Positions 1-12,857 of a stretch of DNA of 64,000 nt are shown piece by piece (position 1 is the stretch's first letter; each line of letters opens with the position of its first letter). The translations under genes and the position numbers were made by a program. Source of the stretch: Antedon mediterranea (Eukaryota > Echinodermata > Crinoidea > Comatulida > Antedonidae); assembly GCF_964355755.1 (NCBI RefSeq), contig NC_092672.1, forward strand, positions 19,962,501 to 20,026,500, written 5' to 3'. The notes under the pieces were generated by a model, which worked only from the letters and a program-made list of their open reading frames with translations, did no database searches and was not told the origin of the DNA.

Positions 1-128
1 TATGGGATGACATTTATTTTACTGTTTAATAACAAAATACTGATAATATCAAGCATTTTTAAGGCTTACAGAGGCAGAATGAGATAACAATTTATTTTTT
101 GTCATAATAGAATTGTTAGTTCCTGCAG

Positions 129-3100
129 AGATACGTGCCAGGGGTAAACATGCTATTAAAATATATAAAGAAGAACTTAAAACTGGTAGCATGTCTGTTG
201 TGAATTCAAGATGTATGTTTTTAGGAAAAGAGGGTGCTGGGAAGACTAGCTGTGTAAAGGCTATGGTTGGAGAAAGGTAACAAGTAAAATTGGTATAATG
301 TTTATAGAGTATATTACTGTACGGTATCTTAAGCTGTATTGACCATCAATAGTCAATAGTCATCAATCACATTATCTTGTGAACTGCTAAAGGAAATGTT
401 TTATTTAATTTGAATTATTATACACTAAAGGTGACATTGCAGTATGTTGAATATTGTGATTCTTATAAAATAATAAAAACATTAATTTTATACACTTTAA
501 TTTACTTTTAAACTTACTAATGTTCTATTCATTAAAATTTATCAGTTGTTTTATGATTGGAATATTAAAATGCAAACCCTTTCATGATTTAGTCATTTTA
601 TACATACTATGTATGTTTCTAAAATGTACAATAAATGTTTAACTTTACTATATAATAGATTCAATTCTGCAGAACAATCCACAGATGGAATTGTTACAAC
701 CACAGTGTTTCAAGCAAAGAAGGATTGTAGTCAATGGAAAAAGATAAAAGATGTTAATGGTGAGATAAGTAACTGAAAATGTTAAATTTTACATATTCAT
801 TATTTTGCTATAAATTTAACATTAATTTATTTTTGATAAAATAATACTAATATTTAAATAAAAACATTCTTAAATGTATAATATAATGCCATTTACACAT
901 TGGTTATACAACAAATAACAATTCAAAATTCATTTGGCTATGCAACCATATACGGTTTGGTCTTACATTTTCAATGAGGTGATTGAAATCACCTCAGATA
1001 CCAAGAATTGGAAAATTACATTCAATCTTCAAAATATTGCTTATCGTTGTATTCCTCTCATCCCATACAACACATTGGTTTCCTAATCTAATTGTCTATT
1101 TCTTGCATTGTATAGATATTGAGCTATCAGAGCAAATTCGTTCACATGCTTTAGGAGAAAAGGTTGATAAAAGGTTAAAAGAAGGTAGGCACAGACTAAT
1201 AAAGCTTTTATAACATTTAAATCTGCATAAAAGATGTATAAATGTAGGTTGATATCGATTAGTAACACTGTTATATTGGTTTTGTTTCTGTAATTTTTTA
1301 TAGAAGGCAATGTTGGAATCTGGACAAAATTTAAGAATGGTATGTATAAGATGGTAAGAAGAAAAGAAAAAGTGAGTGACATAACTAGTGTATGGGACTA
1401 CGCTGGTCAACTAGACTACTATATAACGCACAGGGTATGTTTTCATTATTGTATTATGAATATCATTGGGTTCAGAAATAAATCAATTGGAAGCTTTTAA
1501 ATACTAATAGAGCTTTATTTTCTTTTTACATGATGTGTTCTTACAGTATTGTGTACATTATTGTGAACATTTTTAACAGGGTTATTTTATCAATGTGCAA
1601 CTTTTTTTTTAGACTATGCTATGTTTTTGTTGGTTTTTCTAGTTCAATTGATCTTACATGTTTCAATTACTGATTTTTTTTATCACAAGTTTTCATATGA
1701 AACATCAACAGGGGCTGAACCAGGAGAGGGGCCCACAGGGCATTTGTACTTGTCAATATTGTCAACAGTAAAAAGGGAGGGCGGAGTGGAGTAGATGTGT
1801 GAATGAGAAGTTTAAATATATTATTTAAGCATCGTCAGTAAACAAATTAAAACAACCTCAAAACCTCAGAATACCATACCTCCACCAATTATACCAGGCC
1901 TTTCTTTCTTTCTTTCTCTTTTGTTCTTATTTCATGCAATAATGCGATGCTGAATAAAGATCAATAGGTGATCTACAATAAGCAATGCTAAAATAAGTAC
2001 TTTACACATACTATTCACAATCTAATTACAACAAATACTATTCCTGATCTAGAAAGAAAGAAGAAGACTCATAATAAATGCAAATCACTATCCAAATGAA
2101 AAAGTAAACAGAGAGGTATATCACTTTTGAAATAATATCAATAATTGAATAAGTAGTATGACTGTGATGGTATTTAAAGAAATTGTATTAAATCGTAATT
2201 TATACTTACAACATTTATATTGTTTGTTTCAATCTATGCATAAGTGTTTTTATGATTAAAATCAATATATGCAGAGAAAATGTGATTTTAAAACTGTCCT
2301 AAAATCCCATTGAGCCGAATTCCACGCCTTCCATCATCGGAAAACATATATCAATGAAATATACACTACATTCTAACAAATAAAACAATGAATTGTACAA
2401 GTTAAACTTGAGAAGGAATTCTTTTTCGTTTAGAGTTGTACTTTTGTGGAATGGTCTTTCTGACTATGTTGTTTCAGCTAGTTCTTTAAATTAAATGAGG
2501 CTTGGATAAACCATCCATTAAAGTTCACACCGTTTGTGCAATATGACATGATAACCGTGAGGGGCTTATAAGCAATATGTTTCGCCTCAATTTCCCTCTA
2601 TTCATATGACTAGAGGGATTACACGTAAACAAGTAAAAGTCATTGTAATCAAAAAAGCTTTGAATTTTAACTGCAAAAAAACACAATTTCCAACCAAAAA
2701 TTGTATATTTTTTACCACTTAAAGAACTTGAACCGATACTTGGATTTCAGTCATTAAAATTGCAAAATGATAAACATTAATTTCTTTTTGGTTAACTGAA
2801 ACTTGACCTACACGCATGCACCAGTGACCTCCTGCGAGGTGAACAATGGTTGTGTAAATTCCATTTGACGTAGTGCACGCACCCCTCTTGTAAGAAATTA
2901 CCACGTGTATCAATGCAAGCTGAACGATGGTGGAAAAACATGCATCCCTCTTACCCTAATTACCATGTGTTCCTGCCTGCATTAATGGTATCTGTTCCGA
3001 TTTACAATCATATTGTTATGTATCACTCTGGCCTAGTCAATGACGACAATACGACAGGCTCATGTGTATACCAACAATGAAATTGCGCTATATTTAGACA

Positions 3101-6100
3101 TTGACAGGGTTTGCTCACTGTCTGGGTGACAGCATGCAGCTTGTTTTTGAACGTTTAAACAAGTAGGTTAGACCTAGCCAATGGTTTTGAAATGATCATG
3201 ACAACAAAACATACATAGCAATACACATCATGTCAAGTTAGTTCCTGCAACATGGGAACCACAGTCCTGGTAAGGGTCTGGTATCACAGTGTATAAAACA
3301 TACATAGCAATACACATCATGTCAAGTTAGTTCTCACAACATAGGAACCACAGTCCTGGTAAGGGTCTGGTATCACAGTGTATAAAACATACATAGCAAT
3401 ACACATCATGTCAAGTTAGTTCCTGCAACATAGGAACCACAGTCCTGGTAGGGGTCTGGTATCACAGTGTATAAAACATACATAGCAATACACATCATGT
3501 CAAGTTAGTTCCCACAACATAGGAACCACAGTCCTGGTAGGGGTCTGGTATCACAGTGTATAAAACATACATAGCAATACACATCATGTCAAGTTAGTTC
3601 CCACAACATAGGAACCACAGTCCTGGTAGGGGTCTGGTATCACAGTGTATAAAACATACATAGCAATACACATCATGTCAAGTTAGTTCCCACAACATAG
3701 GAACCACAGTCCTGGTAAGGGTCTGGTATCACAGTGTATAAAACATACATAGCAATACACATCATGTCAAGTTAGTTCCCGCAACATAGGAACCACAGTC
3801 CTGGTAGGGGTCTGGTATCACAGTGTATAAAACATACATAGCAATACACATCATGTCAAGTTAGTTCCTGCAACATAGGAACCACAGTCCTGGTAAGGGT
3901 CTGGTATTACAGTGTATAAAACATACATAGCAATACACATCATGTCAAGTTAGTTCCCGCAACATAGGAACCACAGTCCTGGTAAGGGTCTGGTATCACA
4001 GTGTATAAGACATACATAGCAATACACATCATGTCAAGTTAGTTCCTGCAACATAGGAACCACAGTCCTGGTAAGGGTCTGGTATCACAGTGTATAAAAC
4101 ATACATAGCAATACACATCATGTCAAGCTAGTTCCTGCAACATAGGAACCACAGTCCTGGTAGGGGTCTGGTACCACAATGTAAAAATGGTGAAAGTTTA
4201 TTTTACAGTCTGCATTAATCTGCATGTTTGACTTGATGAGGCATGAACAAAAGTGCTCGGAACAAAAGCAGAGCAAAATAGATAAAAAATGACTATTTAT
4301 TTGCACACTAGATTACTTCATAAAAATGATAAAAAGAAGAGCTATTTTATCACCTTGATGAAACAGTACAGTATGTAGTGTGCAAATAGAATGTTGAAGT
4401 TTTTACTTGAGTCATCAAACTTTATCTATATAAAATATTGTAATATTATATAATTAACCATGAAAACATAATCCTTGTTAATTTCCAGTTTTTCCTGACA
4501 AATACAGTATCATACTGTGTTGCTTTCAATGTCATGGACAACTTGGATGAGCCAGCTAAACCACGGGGTTCAAAAATAGTAAGTTAAACTTTAGTACTTT
4601 AGACAATCTTGTAAACTACAAATGCTATGATTTAATAATGTAATTTAATTTCAATATTAGTTTAAAAATATATTGTCATTGTCATTTTAGGGTCAGCTAG
4701 GAATGACTAATTTGGACATGAATTTGTTCTGGATAAGGTCCATTTATGAACACACTGTACAACATGGTTCAGCAAACACTATTTCAATTGATGGAAAGAA
4801 CATAGGGTCACCTCCCATCTGTTTGGTTGCAACTCATGTGGATAAATTGTCAGGGACAGCATCAGAAAAAGAGGAGCAGGTAAATAGTATATAAATATTA
4901 GATATTTATATCTTGTCTTTTTTTTAACTATGTCAACATAAGCGCTCCTAGCAACTGAACACAACTGAATGCAACTATGAACCTCAACTGACTGCAACTG
5001 ACAGGCGCACAACAATGTAGACATAAGCTTATAGTTACTTTCAGTTGCCCATGTTCTATTTATACTGTAACTGAGTGAAACTGAAAATTTTTAAACGTGT
5101 CACACGTGTGATATGGGTAACGGCGACCAGTCGCAATTGGTTTGTATATACTGGTTCCTATACAACTATGAATTGCGTTGTGCGTGTAGTAAGGTAAATT
5201 AATAGGCTCTTTAGAATTAATATTTTGCCTACAAAAGGGTTGACTGTATTAACAACCCATCAGTACAATTAGAACAAAAAAGCAGTTTGAGGTCTAATGT
5301 ACATGTTTATACAATCAACTAATATAACATGAAAATGGACCATTTAAGTTAAATATTACATGCCCTACAAAAGAATTCACATTAAAGTAGAAACACTGTT
5401 TGAGATTTTGTCATTTTCAATTACAATATGAATTAATATAAATCAGCCTGTAACAGTTATGGAAGATTGTGACATTAGGTTGTTACATATTGTCTTGTAA
5501 ACCACTGATCATGAGGATCACTGAGATCACGCAGATTGATCTCGCTGATCATATGAGTATTCTCAGTGGATATATCATTGTCAACACTTAGCTCAGAATA
5601 TGCCTGGAGGCGCAAACAAAATCCAAGATGGCGACAAAAATTCAAAATGACTGCCCATTTGATTTAAATTTTATTTATAATGCCTATTAAATGCTCTTTC
5701 AGAAAATTTTTGATTGGGTATGTCATCCTCAGAATGTATTTTGTAATTTAACATATGACTTCTAAGTCCAAGATGGTCGTCAAAATTGTATAATGCCTAT
5801 TTCCTTTTTAAACTTGTTTTTTTTTAAATTTACCACACACATTGAATACAAAGTAAAAATATTAAATGAAATATACTATATAGATAATACAGTATATCAG
5901 CGTGATCAGTAATCATTGTGATGAGTTATCAGCGATAGTAGCAATATGAATGCATTTATTAATTGAAGGTTATGCAGATGTACAAGAAAATGTTTGATAA
6001 AATGGAAGGAATGCCATATGCTCACCATGTAGATCGTGAAATGTACATGGTTGATAACACCATGAAATCACCTGAAGGTATTACAAAACTTAAGCAAAAC

Positions 6101-9100
6101 GTTGGTAGATACATGAAGGAAATGGTGAGAGAAGTTCCAGTAAAGTGGGTTAATTTACAGGAAAGTTTGCAAAGAATTGGTGAAACAAAATTGTGTATTA
6201 CGTTTGAGGAGGTAAAGTTTTGATTGTGGATTCCAATGTAATTATATAATATGATTATTTATTGTTACGTTGTTTTTATTCCTACAGACACTAATAATAT
6301 TTATAGTCCTGGCCTATCATTGAATTTTCCATTAGATTTTCACCAGTCTCTACAAGTAATGTACTAAGTTAAGTTATTTATTTAAATTAAATTCTGTATT
6401 AGGTTTCCAAGATTGGCACTGAATGGGAAATTTCCGAAGAGGGGCTCGCCACTGCCATAGAGTATATGAATGACATTGGGATCATTTTATATTCGAGTTC
6501 TAACGAAAAACTGAAAAACACTGTGATAACAGATCTTCAAATGATGATTCAAATGGTGACAAAAGTGATCACGGTAGTTAAACCGTCTATTAAAGTGGTA
6601 GGTAGATAATGTATTTTATTATGATATTATATTGTCAAAAATGTGGATGTATAGGTGATGTTAATAATCTGTTCTTAGTAACTTGATGTGAAACAGTATA
6701 ATTGTATTGATCATGTGACTGTACTGTATAAAGTAAGAATAAACTGGTTTTTTTTAATATAGAAGCAAATAAGGGTGCTGTGGAAAAGGCTAGATGAGGA
6801 AGGAATACTGGAGGAAAGACTGCTACGGTATTTATGGGAACATGAATTAGAGGAAGATCCACATCGCTTTGAAATCTTTACTGAAGTGATGAAGACATTT
6901 GGTTTGCTCTTTGAGAAATTGAAGGTAAGTTAATTCAATTCAATTTCTTTATTGCTGCTAACGCCATCAAGGGCTAATATCCACTTAAACATACTACATC
7001 ATACAAACAAATACATATTTACATTTAAAATTGTTTTAAACATTTTAGATTGGCTGTCACTTAAATTAGCTTAAATGTTATACTTGTAATATTTTAATTT
7101 ACAACACTTTGCTTACATCTGCAGGTAACCGAAGGTAACCGGGTATTCTTTGTTCCATCTCGAATGAAAACCGAGAAAGAGAGTCTTGAAGTTGAAACGG
7201 ACAAAAAAAATATGGTTTCAATCTATCTTACACCTGTAGACTTTCTTCCTAATGCTGTCTACAACACATTGGTTGTTGCATTTCTGGACTTGATGGAGGA
7301 AAAAAATAAAGATGGCGACCAACTTGTGTCTCAAAACCGCAGTGAATTTGACTTTAAGGATCATGGGGTCAATCTAGGCACAGTGAAAATTGAAAACAAG
7401 CATGCATTAAAGGTTTGGAAATTATTCATTTTATTTATTTAATGTTTCAATTAAATATATTTAAAGACAAAATTGTAGATATCAAACAATGTTTTAAATG
7501 ATTTCAATCAATCTTACTACTATTACACTATTACATTTTCAATTTTATAAATAAATTGAATGCTACATATATGATGAATACAATGGTAATGTTTTGCATT
7601 TATTATTTAGCTCATTTTAAATTAACAAAGACAATTTCCTCATCAGCTTGAAATAACTCATCTGACTGAAGTTGATGGTAATGCTAGAGGCCAAATGAAA
7701 GAACCGCAGCCAAGTTTCTGCATAGAGGTAAAGATTAGCATGATATGCCTATGTGTTATTAATAACATGTTTAACACCAGCACTTGAATGTAATGATTGC
7801 CAATAAACAATGGAAATGATCATATAAACGTTTAAGTCGCCATGTACGAAACTCAAATTGCTGACTCTAATCAAAATTACAAAAGACATACTTATAATAT
7901 TTTATTCTACGATATGTATATAATGTCTTTTTTATTCACACCCAAAAACTATGTAAATTCATTCCACGCTGGACCACCTAGTCGTAGGCGTAAGGTATCC
8001 CAGGAAAACTTGATACCCCAAATTGGAATTTGGCAAACTGGCTAAATACTATATATAAACATCTTCCACCTTCTATGTAATCTTTGTTATCATGTAACAC
8101 TCAGAGCCATTGAGGCACTCTGCTTAATTGTGTCAAGCACTTTTCCCTTTATGGGTTGGTTCAAGTTTTCAACCTATTATATTTTTAAATTATGTTCTAC
8201 ATTTTACTTGGTTTGTAGATGTTAAGATTTCTAAAGCATCAACTAGAAACTGTACTTGTCACTAGAGAAGGAGTTGGCTACAATCTATGTGTGTTGTGTA
8301 CTGCTTGTAATCCAGCAGAGAAGCCTCATTTACATGATCTCAAAAAGTGCTTGAAACTAGATACTAATAGTGTTAAATGTGGCAATGAACGCATGATGAC
8401 CATTCATTTAAAGTGGCTATTTTTGGAAGGTTAGTTTAAATTTTTGATTATCAGATCATCACAATTTTCTTCAATTGCAGTATTTTTTATTTGATACCAC
8501 ATGTACAAAGATATTTTTCATTTAGTCCAGAGACATCTACGAAGGCCGTTTTAATTATAGATAGGTTTTATTGTTAAAGTAATACATGGTTAAATACTTT
8601 TTTTTACAATATAATGAAAATCAGTTGACTAATTGATTGACATTCTATGAATTCTGCAGAATATGGGGAAACAATCTCATCAGTCGCAGGTTTGTTGATG
8701 ATAATACCAGATAATAAAAATGTTTTTTATGTATTTACTAGTCCTTGCTAATGGTAGAAAATGATAACATGAAACTATCAGTATCCACCTAAGATTAAAA
8801 AAAAATGATAAACATGAAACTATCAGTATCCACATAAGATAAAAAAAATGATAACATAAAACTATCAGTATCCACCTAAGATAAAAAAAATGATAACATG
8901 AAACTATCAGTATCCACATAAGATAAAAAAAATGATAACATGAAACTATCAGTATCCACATAAGATAAAAAAAATGATAACATGAAACTATCAGTATCCA
9001 CATAAGATAAAAAAAAATGATAACATGAAACTATCAGTATCCACATAAGATAAAAAAAATGATAACATGAAACTATCAGTATCCACATAAGATAAAAAAA

Positions 9101-12100
9101 ATGATAACATGAAACTATCAGTATCCACATAAGATAAAAAAAAATGATAACATGAAACTATCAGTATCCACATAAGATAAAAAAAATGATAACATGAAAC
9201 TATCAGTATCCACATAAGATAAAAAAAAATGATAACATGAAACTATCAGTATCCACATAAGATAAAAAAAATGATAACATAAAACTATCAGTATCCACAT
9301 AAGATAAAGAAAATCATCAAGGAAAGAATATAATATTTTGTTGTTTTGTTATACAATACATTTTCATTGTAGATTCTGTCAGATTTACAATTGTTAGGAT
9401 GAGATATAAACGAGCATTATAAATAATGTATTTCTAAAAATCATCATGTCTCAAGTTCAGCAAATTCTAAATAGAATTTAAACAAAAATCATAAAAGATG
9501 TGGTGGCTAGGTTTTTTTTTAAACGATTATACTAGAAATGGAAATATTTGTTTTTAAACAAAACTGTGTGAGCTATTATTTTAGGCCTTAATTATTACTG
9601 TATGTTATCTGAGATTAACAAAAGCATATAAGTATTAACTAACACTAATACACAAGCTAATTTTCCCACAAGCTGGCTTAAAAATCAAACTATTTAAAAA
9701 AAATTGATATGGTCTTCATTGCTAAGTAAATTTGGAAAAATGTTAGTATCTATATATAAATTTACGCAAGAGAAAAATTTGGTAAATCGCGCCTTACTTC
9801 TAGAATGTTTACTCGATGGTATATAAAGTTGGTTCGTACTTTCGGTACTGATTTTAACCACCTGATTTAACCCTGTTTACTAATTTAAATTGAGTTAGAT
9901 AATTAGTTACTGACAATTAAAACAAATTTAGGTTCAACGATTTGCCCCAAATAGGGAGTTTTCCAATCTGTCTAATGGAATTCCATCTTGAAAAATACCT
10001 GCACACAATAATATGAGGATGCTTGAAATTTACCTATCTCCTTCTATGATAATTGTTTTTAATAGGCTGAAAACCGATTGAACACTTCGAGTATAGCATC
10101 ATAATGTTGAAGACAGGTCGATTTTCTTTAAAAAATACTATTTTATAGATTTAATATACGTTTATACAAATGTATTGATTTGCGATGAATGAAAGATTTC
10201 AATCTCTCAGTCTCCCAGTATAAGTATTTGGTTTAACACAAGTAGGTACATTTATGGGCCCTTCGAAGATAAACTTAAATCTTTAAATATAGTATTGCAA
10301 TACGTACAATACTGTAAATACGTATTAACCATTTTTCGGTGCCATTTGTATCGCAAATTTCTTATAGCGAGTGTGGGTACTGTTAGATATATAAACACAA
10401 AATATACAAAACCTTTGTATTAATTAATTATTTATTATAATTAAAAAAAATATAAACGTAGTAATGATGTATCGTTACATGTACTTTACTATTTCAATCG
10501 ACTATGACAGTGACAGTTTTAACAAAGTATTAAATCGCAAATGTTCTACTCTATTTAGTGAGACAAATCTCATGACACAAAATACATGAATAAGGACCAA
10601 TGTGAATGGCATAATAAAACAGTGTATCCTAGTGTTAAAAGAATGGTTTATTTAATAAAAACTAACTTTAAAATCTGTATTGAATGAATTGTAAGTGATA
10701 CTGTTTTTGTTATTATGACTAATATGTTTATTTTGCATAGATACAACAACTGCTACTCCTCTGTCTACAAGCTCATTAGAGACAGGTTAGTGGTTATTAT
10801 TAGATCATGTATCATATGGACAGTTTGTCTGAAAATACATGAATATACATAATAGCATAACATCTTGGTGTCATTAGCAGAATAGTTGATTTAATACTGG
10901 TATTCTTGATTATGACTAATGTATATGTTTATTTTGCATAGATGCACTTATTGCTGCTCCTTTGGCTGCAAGCTCATTAGGGACAGGTAAAGGTGAGTAA
11001 CATTAGATAGGGCAGTGTTACAACCATTTATGTAGTACCAGCTATAATAAAACTACTGCTAAGAAAGAAACATTAAAGATATCATATCATTTATTTCATT
11101 TGAACAAATACAAACATGAAAACATAACAAATGTAAATCAATGAGGCACGATTACCTAAAATAACAGCGGAGAAGCCAAAATAAGACATTCAAACATATT
11201 TAAAACATAATTAAAAGTTAAAATTGCTGTATATGAATGACAAGATAGTTTAAATTGTATGAAGTTAAATATATTACAGCAAAATCCACCACAGGTTAGC
11301 TAATTCTTTAAAATAATCAAAGCCGAACAAATCAGAATGGAATCGTGCTCATATTTCTTCTAACTTTCAGAAACATCAAATTATCAACATTATTTTCTTT
11401 GATATTATTAATTTGAATACTATAATAACAATTTTCAAATAGTAGACAAAACTTTTCTACGTAGGAAAGGTGGTCAAAATAATAACTAAAACATCCTTGA
11501 AAACAAAACAGCAATTTGTTAAGAGATAGATTGACACACATATATAATATATATAAACTTTTATGGGGATAAAAATGCAATAATTATCCATCATTTGTTT
11601 TGCAGAAAATACATTGCAAGAAAAGTATTTTATTTTACTAAAATATAAATATGCTTATTTTGCGGTGAAACATTTTAAGATTTGTTTAAGAGTGACTGGT
11701 ATCAATCATAGTATAATAACTCTCAAACACTTGTTTTTGTAGAGAATACATCACAAGAACAATTCAACAAGTTGAAGTATGATCTTGGTTTACTCTATAT
11801 TGGTGAGCGACTGCTGTTGTTGAAATGCTGTCTATTTGAACACGTAGACTTACAGCACCTTGGCAAGTCAAGTTGCACAGCAAATTACCTATTAAACCAA
11901 CTACATGAACGTCGTTATATCACATCTACTAATGTCCGTCTGTTGCTAGAGGTGGCTGAGATTTCACAGTTGAAAGATGCTGAAGATCTCATAAATCAAT
12001 ATGTTGTAACCAACAAGGTTCCAAACACTGATGAAGGAACAAAGTCAGTTTCACCATATAGGAAACGATTGTGCATGGCATTGCAGCAATTTGACCCACA

Positions 12101-12857
12101 TAAGTTAAATGATGTAATTGCTTACTATGGATTGAACTTTGTTTGTTTACCAACAATTTGGGAATTAGTGTTTCACCTTGAAAGCAATAGAAAATTAGTA
12201 GAAGAATCAGAAAGAAAGAGGTTTGCTGAGCTTCTTGGACCAATCGCTAAGAAAATACTATTCAATGGTATGTATGTTGTATATTGTGCAAACATAATTT
12301 ATAACAATTGAAGTCAATCTTTTTGATTTCTTACATACACAGTATGATTATAAATAATGTAAGCCATGTAAAGTATATTCAACTATAAATCACATCATAA
12401 ATAAATATTGATAGCATAACCTGCATAATTACACCATAATTGTTAAAATAGTAAAAATCAATCAATATGTAATTAGTATTACCTAAAGAAATCTCATAAT
12501 TATACTTTAAGACTTAGCATACATGCAAGACCATTAGCACTGTATATAATGTCTTGTTTGACACAACTTTATCTATGTTTGTTGATGAAATTACTACTCT
12601 TTAAAAACAGAAAGACTTTTGATGACATTACAAGTTTTATAATACGTTGTGCTTGCAAAAATCCTATTATGAAATATATATTTTGTCTTTGTCTAATTTG
12701 TTATTGTACCTACTCCTAGTTCCTTCCTATGTTACTATGTTATTGGTTAGTGAAAAGAATAAAAAATAAATTAATTTGAATTGAATTTTACCTATGATCA
12801 CTTAAATGGCTTGTTTCAACTATATTATTAAGGGTTTTTCAATTTTTTTCAGATTAA
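129..12857 (+). CDS. Roco-family (ROC-COR-DED) protein, 3' part of gene, 17 exons
   Basis: Exons read from splice sites and frame: 129-276, 659-759, 1116-1184, 1304-1434, 4489-4578, 4691-4879, 5969-6211, 6403-6597, 6763-6924, 7125-7412, 7647-7727, 8219-8429, 8660-8689, 10741-10785, 10942-10986, 11743-12267, 12853-12857. Every junction is AG/GT and every phase agrees, giving about 850 uninterrupted codons ending Asn-Asp-stop. Domain order is a Roc GTPase with P-loop, then COR, a short linker and a C-terminal death effector-like domain. Family knowledge: Roco proteins are GTP-binding signalling scaffolds, and invertebrates often fuse them to death-fold domains, as in DAPK1-like proteins. A death-signalling or innate-immune role is inference. 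The first codon is split, so coding continues off the left edge; upstream LRR or ankyrin repeats would be expected but are not seen. A possible poly(A) signal AATAAA lies at 12944. Confidence 0.85.
1435..4488 (+). other. Intron of the Roco gene (3.05 kb)
   Basis: The donor is GTATGT at 1435 and the acceptor TTTCCAG ends at 4488. It contains a short TTTC microsatellite near 1900-1920 and the 89-bp minisatellite at 3206-4184. I see no supportable coding sequence on either strand. Confidence 0.7.
3206..4184. repeat. Minisatellite, 89-bp unit, about 11 copies
   Basis: Successive copies of GTTCCTGCAACATAGGAACC fall 89 bp apart (3241, 3330, 3419 and onward). Units differ by a few substitutions, such as TAAGGG or TAGGGG and CTGCAA, CCACAA or CCGCAA. 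Each unit contains the imperfect inverted repeat GGTTCC/GGAACC. It lies wholly inside an intron. Confidence 0.95.
5969..8429 (+). other. COR domain and cysteine/histidine tail exons of the Roco gene
   Basis: Six phase-0 exons follow the Roc domain. They encode a helical region with typical COR features: a VPVKWVNLQESL segment for the 'plhW..le..l' stretch, then LWKRLDEEGILEERLLRYLW, one of the best-conserved COR signatures. The exon at 8219-8429 adds CVLCTACNPAEKPHLHDLKKC followed by VKCG. This clustered Cys/His pattern is found near the C-terminus of related invertebrate Roco proteins and may bind metal (inference). COR normally mediates dimerisation of Roco proteins. Confidence 0.85.
8660..10986 (+). 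other. Short linker exons (30, 45, 45 nt), two of them duplicated
   Basis: Three small phase-1 symmetric exons lie at 8660-8689, 10741-10785 and 10942-10986. The second and third are a tandem duplication. Both are 45 nt, share the TSSLET / ASSLGT core, and are preceded by nearly the same intronic sequence (TATGACTAAT.. then TTTATTTTGCATAG). They encode Ser/Thr/Ala-rich peptide. Because all are symmetric, any can be skipped without losing frame. The last has two overlapping donors, GTAAAG and GTGAGT, 6 nt apart. Confidence 0.65.
8757..9310. repeat. Minisatellite, 42-43 bp unit, 13 copies
   Basis: Thirteen copies of a unit centred on ATGATAACATGAAACTATCA plus GTATCCACATAAGAT and an A-run. The A-run length (6-8) accounts for the 42 versus 43 bp spacing. 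The minus strand stays open over several units because 42 is a multiple of 3; this is not a gene. It lies in the intron after the 30-nt exon. Confidence 0.95.
11743..12857 (+). other. Death effector-like domain exon and terminal exon of the Roco gene
   Basis: The 525-nt exon 11743-12267 encodes about 175 residues. Its first part (LYIGERLLLLKCCLFEHVDL, then LLNQLHERRYITSTNV and LLLEVAEISQLKDAEDLI) fits the six-helix DED pattern: an LkfL-type helix, then an 'L...g.is..n...L.e' stretch, then a final DLI helix. The remaining 80 residues are helical and unassigned. Splicing to TTTTTTCAG at 12852 adds only Asp and a TAA stop. DEDs mediate homotypic contacts in caspase-8/FADD-type complexes. A CARD or other death-fold domain is an alternative. 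Confidence 0.65.

Larger units (their letters stand above)
129..4879 (+). other. ROC GTPase domain exons of the Roco gene
   Basis: Six exons encode a Ras-of-complex GTPase. The first carries the P-loop GKEGAGKTS (G1), preceded by an ARGKHAIKIYKEELKTG segment typical of the start of the Roc domain in invertebrate Roco proteins. The fourth exon has the switch-II motif WDYAGQ (G3) and the sixth has ATHVDK, the THxD form of the base-recognition motif (G4). All nucleotide-binding signatures are therefore present, so the domain is probably able to bind GTP. The 3.05 kb intron 1435-4488 holds an 89-bp minisatellite. Confidence 0.88.

Noticed and set aside
8680-9300. Overlapping minus-strand frames with a repeated hydrophobic peptide
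   Set aside because: Translation of the 42-bp minisatellite; not a membrane protein gene.
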